Source of the DNA: Alphaproteobacteria bacterium
Lineage (GTDB): Bacteria; Pseudomonadota; Alphaproteobacteria; UBA2966
DNA length: 64,000 nt
NCBI GenBank assembly: GCA_018650465.1
Contig: JABIFY010000112.1
Location: forward strand, 1-64,000
Direction: 5' to 3'
Position 1 is the stretch's first letter; every line of letters begins with the position of its first letter. The notes below the pieces were generated by a model. It was given only the letters and a program-made list of their open reading frames with translations, made no database searches and was not told the DNA's origin. Of this stretch, positions 53,508-63,004 are shown in pieces. Both the position numbers and the translations under genes were made by a program.

Positions 53508-53512
53508 TCGCT

Positions 53513-53788
53513 ATGGATCGACTGAAGCAAAAATTCAGCGATATGCAAGCTGTTGTGACTGTGCTGGCTGTCTTGCTGATGATGCCGCCGATCATTCTGA
53601 TTTTTAATAATGCAGGTATTGTCGGGCAAATTCCGGTCGTGGTTGCCTTTATCTTCGGGGCCTGGCTTGTGTTGATCCTGGTGACATGGTGGCTGGTTCG
53701 CGTCTCCAATAATATGTCCCCCGAGAAGCCAGAAGAAAAGCCGGAACAGATAAACAACCACACACCACTCGTTGGGACGGACATATAA
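53513..53788 (+). CDS. Small two-TM membrane protein linked to SSS kinase
   Basis: A 91-residue protein with an amphipathic start and two helices (AVVTVLAVLLMMPPIILIFNN and VVVAFIFGAWLVLILVTWW), then a charged tail. Stop TAA overlaps the kinase ATG (TAATG), so the two are coupled. Small two-helix partners (DUF485/DUF4212) accompany some SSS symporters; this one may be similar in role but is not a clear match to either. Confidence 0.8.
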   Translation: MDRLKQKFSDMQAVVTVLAVLLMMPPIILIFNNAGIVGQIPVVVAFIFGAWLVLILVTWWLVRVSNNMSPEKPEEKPEQINNHTPLVGTDI

Positions 53789-56487
53789 TGCTGTCTTCCC
53801 AGCTTGTACTTACGACATCATTTCTTTATGTAGCTTTCCTCTTTCTGATCGCCTTTCTCAGTGACCGGGCTTCAAAATCTGGCTCAACAGGTCTGCTTCA
53901 GTCGCCGCTGGTCTACACCTTGTCGATCTCGATCTATTGCACCTCCTGGACCTTCTACGGAGCGGTGGGGTCAGCCGGTCGCAACGGTCTGGAATTTGTG
54001 GCCATTTACCTGGGCCCAACCATGGTCTTTGTCGGCTGGTGGTGGTTCTTGCGCAAACTGGTCAAGATTGGGCGCAGCCAGCGCGTCACTTCCATCGCCG
54101 ATTTGATTTCATCGCGCTATGGCAAAAGCACCACTCTGGCCGTGCTGGCAACCCTGATCGCCGTCATCGGCACCACACCCTATATCGCCCTGCAATTGAA
54201 GGCCGTGATTTCCAGCCTTGAAGTTATTACCGGTGCCACTGAAACCTTTGCGACAACGGCAGAACATTATGACTCCCGTATCCGCACTGCTTTCTGGGTG
54301 GCGACAGGCATGGCCATTTTCACCATCCTGTTTGGGACGCGCAATGTTGATGCCAATGAACGTCATCACGGCGTTGTCGCCGCCATCGCCGTTGAAGCCG
54401 TGGTCAAGCTGGTGGCTTTGCTGGCGGTTGGCATGTATGTGGTCTTTGCCATCGCCGACGGACCGGGTGAATTGCTTTCCAATCCCCGCATCACCGAAGT
54501 CATGGCCACCAAGAATATTTTTGGCGAACGCTGGATTACCCTGACCTTTTTGGCGGCCGCCGCGATCATCTGTTTGCCGCGACAGTTCCACGTTACTGTC
54601 GTTGAAAATTCCGACGACAATCAGCTGAAAACTGCCGCCTGGATGTTTCCGCTGTACCTCTTTTTGATCAGCCTGTTCATCCTGCCCATTGCCGCTGCCG
54701 GTCTGATCTTTCTGCCGGAAAATGCCAACCCGGATATGTTTGTGCTGACCCTGCCCCTGTCGCAGGGCCAGGGCAACCTTGCCCTGCTCGCCTTTATCGG
54801 TGGCTTTTCCAGCGCCACATCCATGGTTGTAGTTGCTTCCATCGCCCTGTCGACCATGGTTTCAAACCACATCGTCATGCCCATCGCTTTGCGCCTGCCC
54901 TGGTTGCCTCTGGATGCCAGCGGTGACGTCAAACGCCTGATCCTGATGAGCCGACGCTTCAGCATCTGCCTTATTCTGGGACTTGGTTTTCTATATTACC
55001 TTTTCAGTCACGAAGGCGGTGCTCTGGCTTCTATGGGATTAATCGCCTTTGCAGGTGTGGCCCAGTTCCTGCCCAGTGTTATTGGCGGCCTGTTCTGGCG
55101 CAACGCCACTGCCCGCGGGGCCATTCTTGGCCTGGTGGGTGGGTTTGCTGCCTGGGCCTATACGCTCTTTCTGCCCAGTCTGGCGGGCACAGCTGAATTG
55201 ACAGAGTCCCTGATTGCCAACGGCCCCTGGGGAATCAGCTGGTTGCGACCGGAAGCTTTGTTCGGACTGGAAGGCGTCGACCCGTTGGTTCACGCTGTCG
55301 CATGGAGCATGAGCATCAATGCATTTCTGTTTGTCATGGGCTCACTGTTTTCTGAGGCCCGTCCACTGGAAAGACTTCAAGCCGCCTTGTTCGTCGATGT
55401 CTTCAAACGCGACGGTGGGCCGGAAACGCAGTTTATTGAACGCTCCGCCAGCACCAGCGATCTGTTTTCCCTGGCCCAAAGGGTGCTTGGTCGGGACGAA
55501 GCCAGCAAGATGTTTGCGACTGATGAAGCCAGCAACAACAATAACGAAACCTCCCTGATTTCCAGTCCTGAATTCATTGCCCGGCTGGAACGACGTTTCG
55601 CCGGAAACGTGGGCGCGGCCTCTGCGCGGGCCCTGATATCCCGAGTGGTCACCGGCGAGCGCATTACCTTTGACGCCGTGATGAAGATCGTTGACGAAGC
55701 CCAGCAGGTCATTGAATACAGTCATCAACTGGAACAAAAATCCACCGAACTGGAACAGACCGCCAGCCAGCTGCGTGATGCCAACGAACAGCTCACTCAA
55801 ATTGACCAGCAGAAAGACGATTTCCTTAGCCAGGTTAGCCACGAGATGCGCACCCCCATGACGTCCATTCGCTCCTTCAGTGATATCCTCAGTAACGCCG
55901 AAGACCTGGGCGATAACCAGTCGCGTCGCTATCTCGGTATTATCTCTAACGAAAGTGAACGCCTGACCCGCCTGCTGGACGAAATCCTGGAGGCCAACAG
56001 ACTCGAACGTGGTGAGCTGACACTGAATATCGAAACGGTGCTGGCAGACGCCGTACTCGCCCGCGGCATTGATACCTGCCAGGGCCTGGCCAACCAGTCC
56101 GGCGTGACCATCAACCGAACCGGCGAAACAGACCACGTCATGGTCAAGGCAGACCCGGATCGATTATGTCAAATCTTCATCAACATTCTCAGTAACGCCA
56201 TTAAATACAACGCCTCGGATAATCCCGTTGTCGACATCAACAGCCGGACAGCTGACGGCAACTATATCGTTGAATTCACAGACAACGGCCCCGGCGTGCC
56301 GGCTGCCGATGGCGAACGAATTTTCGGCAAATTCACCCGCCTTGAGGCCTCCGCCAGCAATCGCCCCGGCTCTGGCCTTGGCCTCTCCATCGGCCGCGAA
56401 CTGGCCCGCAAATTCGGTGGCGACCTGCGCCTGGTCTCAGGCGGCGAAACCGGCGCCCGTTTTGTCTTGACCGTGCCGGTGGTTTAA
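53788..56487 (+). CDS. SSS-symporter-fused histidine kinase (CbrA/CrbS-like)
   Basis: An 899-residue fusion. Residues 1-480 are a sodium:solute symporter of about 13 helices (SISIYCTSWTFYGAVGSAGR, VTSIADLISSRYGKST), followed by a STAC-like linker (DLFSLAQRVLGRDEA region), a coiled coil, HisKA (SQVSHEMRTPMTSIRSF) and HATPase (TDNGPGVP, GSGLGLSIGRELA). The family senses or carries solutes, as CbrA does histidine and CrbS does acetate. The upstream receiver gene is its likely partner. Ligand unknown. Confidence 0.93.
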   Translation: MLSSQLVLTTSFLYVAFLFLIAFLSDRASKSGSTGLLQSPLVYTLSISIYCTSWTFYGAVGSAGRNGLEFVAIYLGPTMVFVGWWWFLRKLVKIGRSQRVTSIADLISSRYGKSTTLAVLATLIAVIGTTPYIALQLKAVISSLEVITGATETFATTAEHYDSRIRTAFWVATGMAIFTILFGTRNVDANERHHGVVAAIAVEAVVKLVALLAVGMYVVFAIADGPGELLSNPRITEVMATKNIFGERWITLTFLAAAAIICLPRQFHVTVVENSDDNQLKTAAWMFPLYLFLISLFILPIAAAGLIFLPENANPDMFVLTLPLSQGQGNLALLAFIGGFSSATSMVVVASIALSTMVSNHIVMPIALRLPWLPLDASGDVKRLILMSRRFSICLILGLGFLYYLFSHEGGALASMGLIAFAGVAQFLPSVIGGLFWRNATARGAILGLVGGFAAWAYTLFLPSLAGTAELTESLIANGPWGISWLRPEALFGLEGVDPLVHAVAWSMSINAFLFVMGSLFSEARPLERLQAALFVDVFKRDGGPETQFIERSASTSDLFSLAQRVLGRDEASKMFATDEASNNNNETSLISSPEFIARLERRFAGNVGAASARALISRVVTGERITFDAVMKIVDEAQQVIEYSHQLEQKSTELEQTASQLRDANEQLTQIDQQKDDFLSQVSHEMRTPMTSIRSFSDILSNAEDLGDNQSRRYLGIISNESERLTRLLDEILEANRLERGELTLNIETVLADAVLARGIDTCQGLANQSGVTINRTGETDHVMVKADPDRLCQIFINILSNAIKYNASDNPVVDINSRTADGNYIVEFTDNGPGVPAADGERIFGKFTRLEASASNRPGSGLGLSIGRELARKFGGDLRLVSGGETGARFVLTVPVV

Positions 56488-56492
56488 ACGCT

Positions 56493-56518
56493 TACCGTCA
56501 AGCCCGCGCATGACGGTA
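56493..56518. repeat. Dispersed palindrome (half-copy of the 527 element) between convergent genes
   Basis: TACCGTCA and TGACGGTA flank AGCCCGCGCA. It shares AGCCCGCGCATGACG with the element at 527-557. It lies between the 3' ends of the SSS-kinase and malonyl-CoA decarboxylase genes and may act as a terminator. Confidence 0.65.
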
Positions 56519-56567
56519 GATCTACAAACTCCTTGAGGTGCACCATATGGCGCATCGTTTTCTCAAA

Positions 56568-57815
56568 TCACAAATAGCCTTTCACCTCGCGGCTCATGAC
56601 GACTTTGCCTTCGCGCCACAGGGCTTCGTGGTTGGCCTCTATAGTGCGCAGGTCATAGAGGTAATTGACCATGATGCCACTGGACTGGGCATGGCCACGG
56701 GATGATGTGTCACCCATCCAGTTGATGCGCTCCAGCCTCGCCCCGTTCCCAAGGTGAAAACGGGCGACCGGGTCCAGAGGTAAATCTCCACGTTTTTCCT
56801 TCGCCAGATATTGCGCACAGCTTTGCATGAGATTCTTGCGGGCGTTGTCGTCGGCATCTGCGGCGGAGACCTCATCAAGATCATTGGCCTTGCGCCAGTG
56901 GTTGAAGCCAGGCACTGGCGATAATGTCGAGAACATTTTCAGGTGAGGCAGTTCAGCCTTTAGTTCTGCGGCGACCTGTTTAATCAGGAAATTGCCAAAT
57001 GAAATGCCTTTCAGACCTGCCTGACAATTGCTGATGGAATAGAAAATCGCTGTGTCGGCCTGTTTCTGGCGCATCCCCGCACCTTCGGCTTCGTCCTGTA
57101 ACAAGGTTTGCACAGAACTCGCCAAGCCTTTGGTCAGGGCAACCTCAACAAAAATCAATGGATCTGCCGGCAGGGCCGGATGGAAAAAGGCATAGCAGCG
57201 TCGGTCTGCTTCCAGACGTCGCCTGAGATCATCCCAACCGGTGATGGCATGCACGGCTTCATAGGCAATCAGTTTTTCAAGGATCGCCGCCGGGGTGTCC
57301 CACGAGATTTGCTCGAGATGCAAAAAGCCCCGGTTAAACCAGGATTTGAACAGATGTACAAAGTCCGCATCCACGACCTTCAGGGACGGGTCATCCTTCA
57401 CATAGGCTTGCAGGTCTTTACGCATCTGGACCAGGGCCACGGTACCATCGGGGGCCATATTCAGGGCGCGTATCAAATGCTGGCGGGGTGTTTCGACAAC
57501 CCGTTCAAGTTTCAACCGGTTTTCCGCACTTGAGTTTGCCAGAAAGACTTGAATAGCATCCCGCAGTTTTTCAGAGTCCGGCTCGAATTTGCCCTTCAGC
57601 GTCTGAAAAAACCAGGCCTTATCCTCGTCCGAATATCCCTGATAGCGATCCAGGACTTCACGGGCCAGAGCTGTCCCCAGGGCCTCGCCCTTTTGGCCCA
57701 GCAAACTGTGGCACAGTTCCAGCATTGTGGACTTGCTTTGCAATAACGGTTTGCGCCCGCCATATAATAATTCACGCCCCGCATCCGCAATGGACGTGAC
57801 CATACTTTCAAACAT
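56568..57815 (-). CDS. Malonyl-CoA decarboxylase
   Basis: A 415-residue enzyme that converts malonyl-CoA to acetyl-CoA and CO2. The N-terminal helical domain (about 1-140) and the C-terminal acetyltransferase-fold catalytic domain are both complete; FYSISNCQAGLKGISFGNFLIKQV, FHLGNGARLERINWMGDTS and HAQSSGIMVNYLYDL are typical. ATG 57815 has GAGG upstream. It is divergent from a malonyl-CoA synthetase gene 152 bases away; together they turn malonate into acetyl-CoA. Confidence 0.93.
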   Translation of the reverse strand: MFESMVTSIADAGRELLYGGRKPLLQSKSTMLELCHSLLGQKGEALGTALAREVLDRYQGYSDEDKAWFFQTLKGKFEPDSEKLRDAIQVFLANSSAENRLKLERVVETPRQHLIRALNMAPDGTVALVQMRKDLQAYVKDDPSLKVVDADFVHLFKSWFNRGFLHLEQISWDTPAAILEKLIAYEAVHAITGWDDLRRRLEADRRCYAFFHPALPADPLIFVEVALTKGLASSVQTLLQDEAEGAGMRQKQADTAIFYSISNCQAGLKGISFGNFLIKQVAAELKAELPHLKMFSTLSPVPGFNHWRKANDLDEVSAADADDNARKNLMQSCAQYLAKEKRGDLPLDPVARFHLGNGARLERINWMGDTSSRGHAQSSGIMVNYLYDLRTIEANHEALWREGKVVMSREVKGYL

Positions 57816-57967
57816 TCAGAGCCTCATAAATCAGCAAGTGTTTCGAGAACTTCTATATAGGCAGCTTTAGCATTTTTCCCATGGCTTGTTCAGGCAAGCT
57901 TTATGATTATTAAACAATCGTTATACTGCGCGTGATCGACTTTCCTTTCTTTCCTTTGAGTATTTCC

Positions 57968-59485
57968 ATGAACCAAAACCTGTATGCCCTGATCCAGAGC
58001 CGCTTTCCGGCTGACACGTCAAAACCATTCTTGATCCTGCCCACAGGCCGGACGATATCTTATACCGAGGCAGATCAAGGCGCCGCACGTTTTGCCGCTG
58101 TGTTGGCAGATGCCGGGGTCACGCCCGGTGACCGGGTAATGGTGCAAACGGACAAGTCCCCGGAAGCCGTGATGCTGTATCTCGCCTGTTTGCGTCTCGG
58201 CAGCATCTACATCCCCCTGAATACGGCCTACACGCCCACGGAAGTTGACTATTTTCTGAATGATGCCGAACCGACTGTTCTGGTTTGTCGCCCCAAATCG
58301 CTGGTTGCCCTGTCAGCCATCGCGGCCAGGGCGGGCGTTACAAAAACATTTGTCATGGACGTTGACGGCAGCGGCAGCATCACCGATGCAGCAAACACAG
58401 CGACACCGCTTGAGGCGATTGCCAACTGTGACAGTGATGACCTCGCCGCAATCCTTTATACCTCGGGCACCACCGGGCGCTCCAAGGGGGCCATGCTGAG
58501 CCATCAGAACCTCTCATCCAATGCGCTGACCCTGCATGAAATATGGGCCTTTGAAGACGGCGATATTTTGTTGCACGCCTTGCCGATCTATCATGTGCAT
58601 GGATTATTCGTCGCCCTGCATTGCGCGCTGATGAACGGCTCTTCCATCCATTTCCTCGACAAGTTTGATCCAGACACTGTGATTAGCCTTTTATCACAAT
58701 CGACCGTGATGATGGGTGTGCCAACTTTTTATACACGCCTGCTGGCTGAAACCGCCTTTACATCCGAAGTCAGCAAAAATATCCGGCTGTTTGTTTCAGG
58801 CTCGGCCCCCATGCTGGCCGAAACCCATGTTCAGTTCACCGAACGCACCGGCCACAAAATCCTGGAGCGCTATGGCATGACCGAAGGCGGCATGATCACC
58901 TCCAACCCTTATGATGGAGATCGAGTGCCCGGCACCGTCGGCCCGGCTCTGCCCGATGTCGAGGTCAGGATTTGTGCCAAAGACGGCACACCCGTGGCCG
59001 CCGGTGAAATCGGCGTGCTCGAATATAAAGGCCCGAACTTGTTCAAGGGTTACTGGGGCATGCCGGAAAAGACCGCTGAAGAGTTTCGCAGTGACGGTTT
59101 TTTCATCTCTGGCGATAATGCCATCATGGACATTGACGGTCGCGTATCGATTGTCGGTCGCGACAAGGATCTGATCATCACTGGCGGCTATAATGTTTAT
59201 CCAAAAGAGATCGAAATCGAAATCGATCAGATGGATGGGGTTATCGAAAGTGCCGTGATCGGATTACCGCACAAGGATTTTGGTGAAGGTGTCACCGCGG
59301 TTGTCGTGGCAAAAGATGATGGCGGCGTGACGGAAGACGCCATAATCGATGCCTTGAAGGACAAACTTGCCCGCTTCAAGCAACCGAAAAAGGTTTATTT
59401 TGTCCCGGAATTGCCACGCAATGCCATGGGTAAAGTGCAGAAGAATGCCTTGCGCGAAACCTATTCAGGAACCTATGATTCCTGA
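57968..59485 (+). CDS. matB: Malonyl-CoA synthetase (MatB-like)
   Basis: A 505-residue ANL ligase that makes malonyl-CoA from malonate, CoA and ATP. ATP loop YTSGTTGRSKGAM, ERYGMTEGGM, hinge GGYNVYPKEIE and Lys in PRNAMGKVQKNAL are intact, and DFGEGVTAVVV is common in MatB. ATG 57968 starts at the domain; a longer GTG start at 57932 has no ribosome site. Context with malonyl-CoA decarboxylase supports malonate use. Its 3' end overlaps the convergent MFS gene by 13 bases. Confidence 0.92.
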   Translation: MNQNLYALIQSRFPADTSKPFLILPTGRTISYTEADQGAARFAAVLADAGVTPGDRVMVQTDKSPEAVMLYLACLRLGSIYIPLNTAYTPTEVDYFLNDAEPTVLVCRPKSLVALSAIAARAGVTKTFVMDVDGSGSITDAANTATPLEAIANCDSDDLAAILYTSGTTGRSKGAMLSHQNLSSNALTLHEIWAFEDGDILLHALPIYHVHGLFVALHCALMNGSSIHFLDKFDPDTVISLLSQSTVMMGVPTFYTRLLAETAFTSEVSKNIRLFVSGSAPMLAETHVQFTERTGHKILERYGMTEGGMITSNPYDGDRVPGTVGPALPDVEVRICAKDGTPVAAGEIGVLEYKGPNLFKGYWGMPEKTAEEFRSDGFFISGDNAIMDIDGRVSIVGRDKDLIITGGYNVYPKEIEIEIDQMDGVIESAVIGLPHKDFGEGVTAVVVAKDDGGVTEDAIIDALKDKLARFKQPKKVYFVPELPRNAMGKVQKNALRETYSGTYDS

Positions 59486-60801
59486 TCTGGCGTGTCATCG
59501 TCTGAGGCCAGTTCCGTCACCAACTCTTCAAAGCTCTCCTGGATATCTTCGGCGTCAACGTCGCTTGCAGCCAGGACTTCTTCCAGTTCCAGTTCAGGAT
59601 TTAAGTTCGCGCTCATGGGTGTCGGCGACATAATCACAAAGTCACTTGTGTCTTCGGCAGCCAACGCTTGGCGTTGCGTTACCCGCCATAGTCCAAAGAA
59701 AAAGAGTGTGGCCAGGGAAAGTCCGATCACCTGGAAAAATGCCTGATCCCCCAGATAGTCCATGGCAAATGCCGTTATGGGTGCGCCAAGGCTGGAGCCA
59801 ATGCTGGTGGCCAGCACCAGGGTGCCACTGGCAGCAACCATCTGCCCCGGATTGAGATAGTCATTTGTATGGGCAATGCACAAGGCATAAAGAGGTGTTG
59901 AGACCCCCCCAATCAGAGCGATATAGAAATAGAGCAGCCAGCCCGTGCCTTCATGGCGGCTTGCAAGCACAGCAACAACAATCCCGATTGCACAGGTGCT
60001 GATGATCACCTGGCGTCGTCCTATGATGTCGGACATGCGGCCAATGGGAAATTGCAAAACAGCGCCGCCCAGAACCAGCGCGCCCATGAAAAATGAAACC
60101 TCCGACACGGACAAACCAATGTTGGTGGCATAGACCGCCCCCATGCCAAAAATCGCACCCATGGTCAAACCATTGATCAGCATGCCAAAAACGCCCAGTG
60201 GCGACACCTGATAGAGCTGAAACAGATTCACCGATTCCGAGGTCTCGAACTCTGGTGCCTTGCTGACCGACAACAAAATCGGAATAACGGCGAAACTCAC
60301 CAATACCGAGATCAGCACAAACAGCTCGTAACTGGAGGGACTGGCAATATTCAACATGAACTGACCGCCCGCCAGACCGCCCAGCGAAATCAGCATATAA
60401 AAACTGAGTAATTGCCCACGGGTGTTATTTTCCGAGGCATCGTTCAGCCAGCTCTCCGCCACGATATAAAGCCCGGCATAAGCAAAGCCCGTGACAAAGC
60501 GCATGGCCCACCACATCCAGGGATCAATGACAATGACATGAATCAGGATCGACGTTGACGCCAGCGAGGCCATGGCCCCGAAACTGCGGATATGGCCAAC
60601 CCGCGCCACAATCCCCGGCACTATCGTCGAACCCGCCAAAAGACCGACAAAATAGCCCGACATCACCAACCCGGTCGCGGTGATACCAAAGCCTTCCATA
60701 GACGCCCGCAAACCCAGAAGTGAGCCTTGCAGACCATTGCCCAGCATGATCAATGCCAGGCCCAGAAACAACGCCCAGCTGTTGGATATTACCTTGATCA
60801 A
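59473..60801 (-). CDS. MFS transporter, YcaD-like, with acidic C-terminal tail
   Basis: A 442-residue transporter with about 12 helices; GLYIVAESWLNDASENNTRGQ is the hallmark of the YcaD-type family. The last 60 or so residues form an unusual highly acidic cytosolic tail (ELELEEVLAASDVDAEDIQESFEEL), not part of the transport domain. TTG start, weakly supported. Its end overlaps the matB end. Malonate export or import is possible but not shown. Confidence 0.88.
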   Translation of the reverse strand: MIKVISNSWALFLGLALIMLGNGLQGSLLGLRASMEGFGITATGLVMSGYFVGLLAGSTIVPGIVARVGHIRSFGAMASLASTSILIHVIVIDPWMWWAMRFVTGFAYAGLYIVAESWLNDASENNTRGQLLSFYMLISLGGLAGGQFMLNIASPSSYELFVLISVLVSFAVIPILLSVSKAPEFETSESVNLFQLYQVSPLGVFGMLINGLTMGAIFGMGAVYATNIGLSVSEVSFFMGALVLGGAVLQFPIGRMSDIIGRRQVIISTCAIGIVVAVLASRHEGTGWLLYFYIALIGGVSTPLYALCIAHTNDYLNPGQMVAASGTLVLATSIGSSLGAPITAFAMDYLGDQAFFQVIGLSLATLFFFGLWRVTQRQALAAEDTSDFVIMSPTPMSANLNPELELEEVLAASDVDAEDIQESFEELVTELASDDDTPDQES

Positions 60802-60970
60802 TTCGTTCGACTTTCGGAATATTTCCCTAAAAATCGCTTATGCCTGATGATGCAACCCCGCACAAGCAGGAATATGCATCTGAACATTCGCAGTTGATTG
60901 TAACCCTCCAAAAAGAAGGGTAATTTTTCTGTCATACTCCCAAAATCAACATCCCAAACCGGACAAAAGA

Positions 60971-62095
60971 ATGACCATGCCGAAGAACAAAAACACCCCC
61001 CCTGAATATGACCTGGCAATTGTCGGTGGCGACGGCATTGGCCCCGAAGTTTGCGCCGCAGCCCTTCAGGTCATCAAGGCCGCCGTTGGATCTGAACGCA
61101 CCTTGAATTGTGTGGAATATGAAGCCGGCGCGAATTGTTTTACCAGGACAGGCATTGCGTTCCCGGAAAAAACGCTTGAGGGCTGTCGACAAGCGGATGC
61201 CGTTTTGCATGGCGCCGCCGGTTTGCCAGGCGTGCTTTATCCGGATGGCACCGAGGCTGGGCAGGATTTCTCTCTGCAACTGCGTATGGCGCTGGATCTT
61301 TATGCCAATGTCCGACCGATCAAATTGTATGATGGTGTTCGTTCGACCTTGGTCGGGCGGCAACCGGGCGATATCGACTATGTCATTGTTCGGGAAAATA
61401 CCGAAGGTCTCTATGCCTCGCGCGGTGGCGGTGTTGTCCTGGGTGACGAGGTTGCAACAGACACACTGATGATCACCAGAAAAGGTGTCGAGCGTATCGT
61501 TCGCTTTGCCGCCGAATTGGCCCGCACCCGAAACGGTGCCCCGGCGGATGGTGTGCGGCGGGTCACCATTGTCGACAAGTCAAACGTCCTGAGAAGCTTC
61601 GCATTTTTCCGCAAAGTCGCTGACCAGGTCATGCTGGACTATCCCGATATTGAAGTCGATTATGCCCTGACCGATGCCATGGCCGTTTATATGATTGAGC
61701 GCCCGGATACTTTTGATGTGGTCGTTTGTGAGAACTTTGTCGGCGACCTGCTGTCTGACCTGGGGGCGGCAACAATAGGTGGCATGGGCATGGCAGCTGC
61801 AGCGGAAATTGGCGACCGCTATGGATATTTTCAGGCCTCCCACGGCACCGCGCCTGACATTGCCGGAAAAGGCATTGCCAATCCGGTTGCGACAATTCTC
61901 TCAGGGGCCTGGATGCTGGAATGGCTGGGGCAAAAACATAGCGATGATTTCATGATCGCCGCTGCGGCGCGTATCAGGAGGGCCACGACGGATGCCTTGA
62001 CGTCGGGAGCTGCCCTGACCACAGATACGGGCGGCAAGGCCCGGACCAGCGATTGTGTCGATGCCATTTGCCAGGCCCTTGTCGAAGATGCGTGA
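60971..62095 (+). CDS. Isopropylmalate/isocitrate/tartrate dehydrogenase-family enzyme
   Basis: A 374-residue beta-decarboxylating dehydrogenase. GGDGIGPEV at the start, VRENTEGLYASRGGGV and ENFVGDLLSDLGAATIGGMGMA carry the Mg2+ and substrate-binding residues, and HGTAPDIAGKGIANPVATILS the NAD-binding region. Known members act on 3-isopropylmalate, isocitrate, homoisocitrate or tartrate. There is no leuCD nearby, so LeuB is unlikely to be its only role; tartrate or a malate-like acid is possible. Confidence 0.88.
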   Translation: MTMPKNKNTPPEYDLAIVGGDGIGPEVCAAALQVIKAAVGSERTLNCVEYEAGANCFTRTGIAFPEKTLEGCRQADAVLHGAAGLPGVLYPDGTEAGQDFSLQLRMALDLYANVRPIKLYDGVRSTLVGRQPGDIDYVIVRENTEGLYASRGGGVVLGDEVATDTLMITRKGVERIVRFAAELARTRNGAPADGVRRVTIVDKSNVLRSFAFFRKVADQVMLDYPDIEVDYALTDAMAVYMIERPDTFDVVVCENFVGDLLSDLGAATIGGMGMAAAAEIGDRYGYFQASHGTAPDIAGKGIANPVATILSGAWMLEWLGQKHSDDFMIAAAARIRRATTDALTSGAALTTDTGGKARTSDCVDAICQALVEDA

Positions 62096-62122
62096 TCACG
62101 GACGTTCACGTCGCGGCAGATA

Positions 62123-62875
62123 TTATTGTCGCAGTATCATTTTCCGGCCCAAAACTTCATAGGAGCCAAGGCGGTCGAGAAAGGACATGCCCAGCAAAGA
62201 TCCATTCATGTCGGCCTGGTTGATAGTCACAGCAACATCCCTGAATTCGATGGGTCCGATAGACAGAGTGTCGAGACGCCAGGGTGCCCCCCGCCCCCGC
62301 CCGTTCGCTGTTTCAAAAATGCGGGTATATTCCAGTCTCGAAAGATCGATGCCAATGCGACTGGCATCTGCGGGACTTAAAGCGATGCCCGTGGCACCGG
62401 TATCGATCAGAAAATTGATCCGCGATCCATTGGCCAGACCCGTGACATGAAAATGCCGGTCACTGCCTTTGGTCAAGGTAATCACTCCTTCACCATGTAC
62501 TGATGGCTGCCCTGGCAGTAGCTCCGATTTTACCCTGACGGCTGCAACCCCGATTTCCTCCTGATAGCTGTAGCCGAGGATCAACACAAATGCGACGCCA
62601 ATCCAGATGGCAATGTTTCGCCCGACGTTATTGAACTCAATACGCCGACTGAACAAAAGCCCGCTGGAAATCAATGCCAACAAGGCAATGCCATGGACAA
62701 AGCTCATCTGGTTGTCCTGCGATCCAAGGCTGCCGGGGAAATAGCTGAACAACCCCCACAAACCGACACCTGCAGCGACGGCCAGCAGCAACCAGACGGC
62801 CATACCAACGTGAAAATCCGCACGCTTGCGAGGCAACGGATCACGCCAAGGGCTCTTGTTTTCGGGTTTTTCCAC
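62123..62875 (-). CDS. Membrane-anchored retropepsin-like aspartyl protease (TIGR02281-type)
   Basis: A 250-residue protein. Three membrane helices lie in the first half (MAVWLLLAVAAGVGLWGLF, SFVHGIALLALISSGLLF, IAIWIGVAFVLILGY), and the last 120 residues form a single protease lobe with FLIDTGATGIALS as the catalytic Asp-Thr-Gly. Such clan AA proteins are common in alphaproteobacteria and little studied. I start it at GTG 62875, since the longer frame to 63379 runs into the gene at 63005 on the other strand. An ATG at 62803 is an alternative. Confidence 0.8.
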   Translation of the reverse strand: MEKPENKSPWRDPLPRKRADFHVGMAVWLLLAVAAGVGLWGLFSYFPGSLGSQDNQMSFVHGIALLALISSGLLFSRRIEFNNVGRNIAIWIGVAFVLILGYSYQEEIGVAAVRVKSELLPGQPSVHGEGVITLTKGSDRHFHVTGLANGSRINFLIDTGATGIALSPADASRIGIDLSRLEYTRIFETANGRGRGAPWRLDTLSIGPIEFRDVAVTINQADMNGSLLGMSFLDRLGSYEVLGRKMILRQ

Positions 62876-63004
62876 AATGATGCCTATGTTATCCTGATAT
62901 ATCTGTATTTTGATGACGGTATTAAACGAAGAAATACAACCAATCTTTGGACTCTTTCTTTTGCTTGTTCTATATATGGTTGCTGAAGTATCCTGGCGAG
63001 CGAA

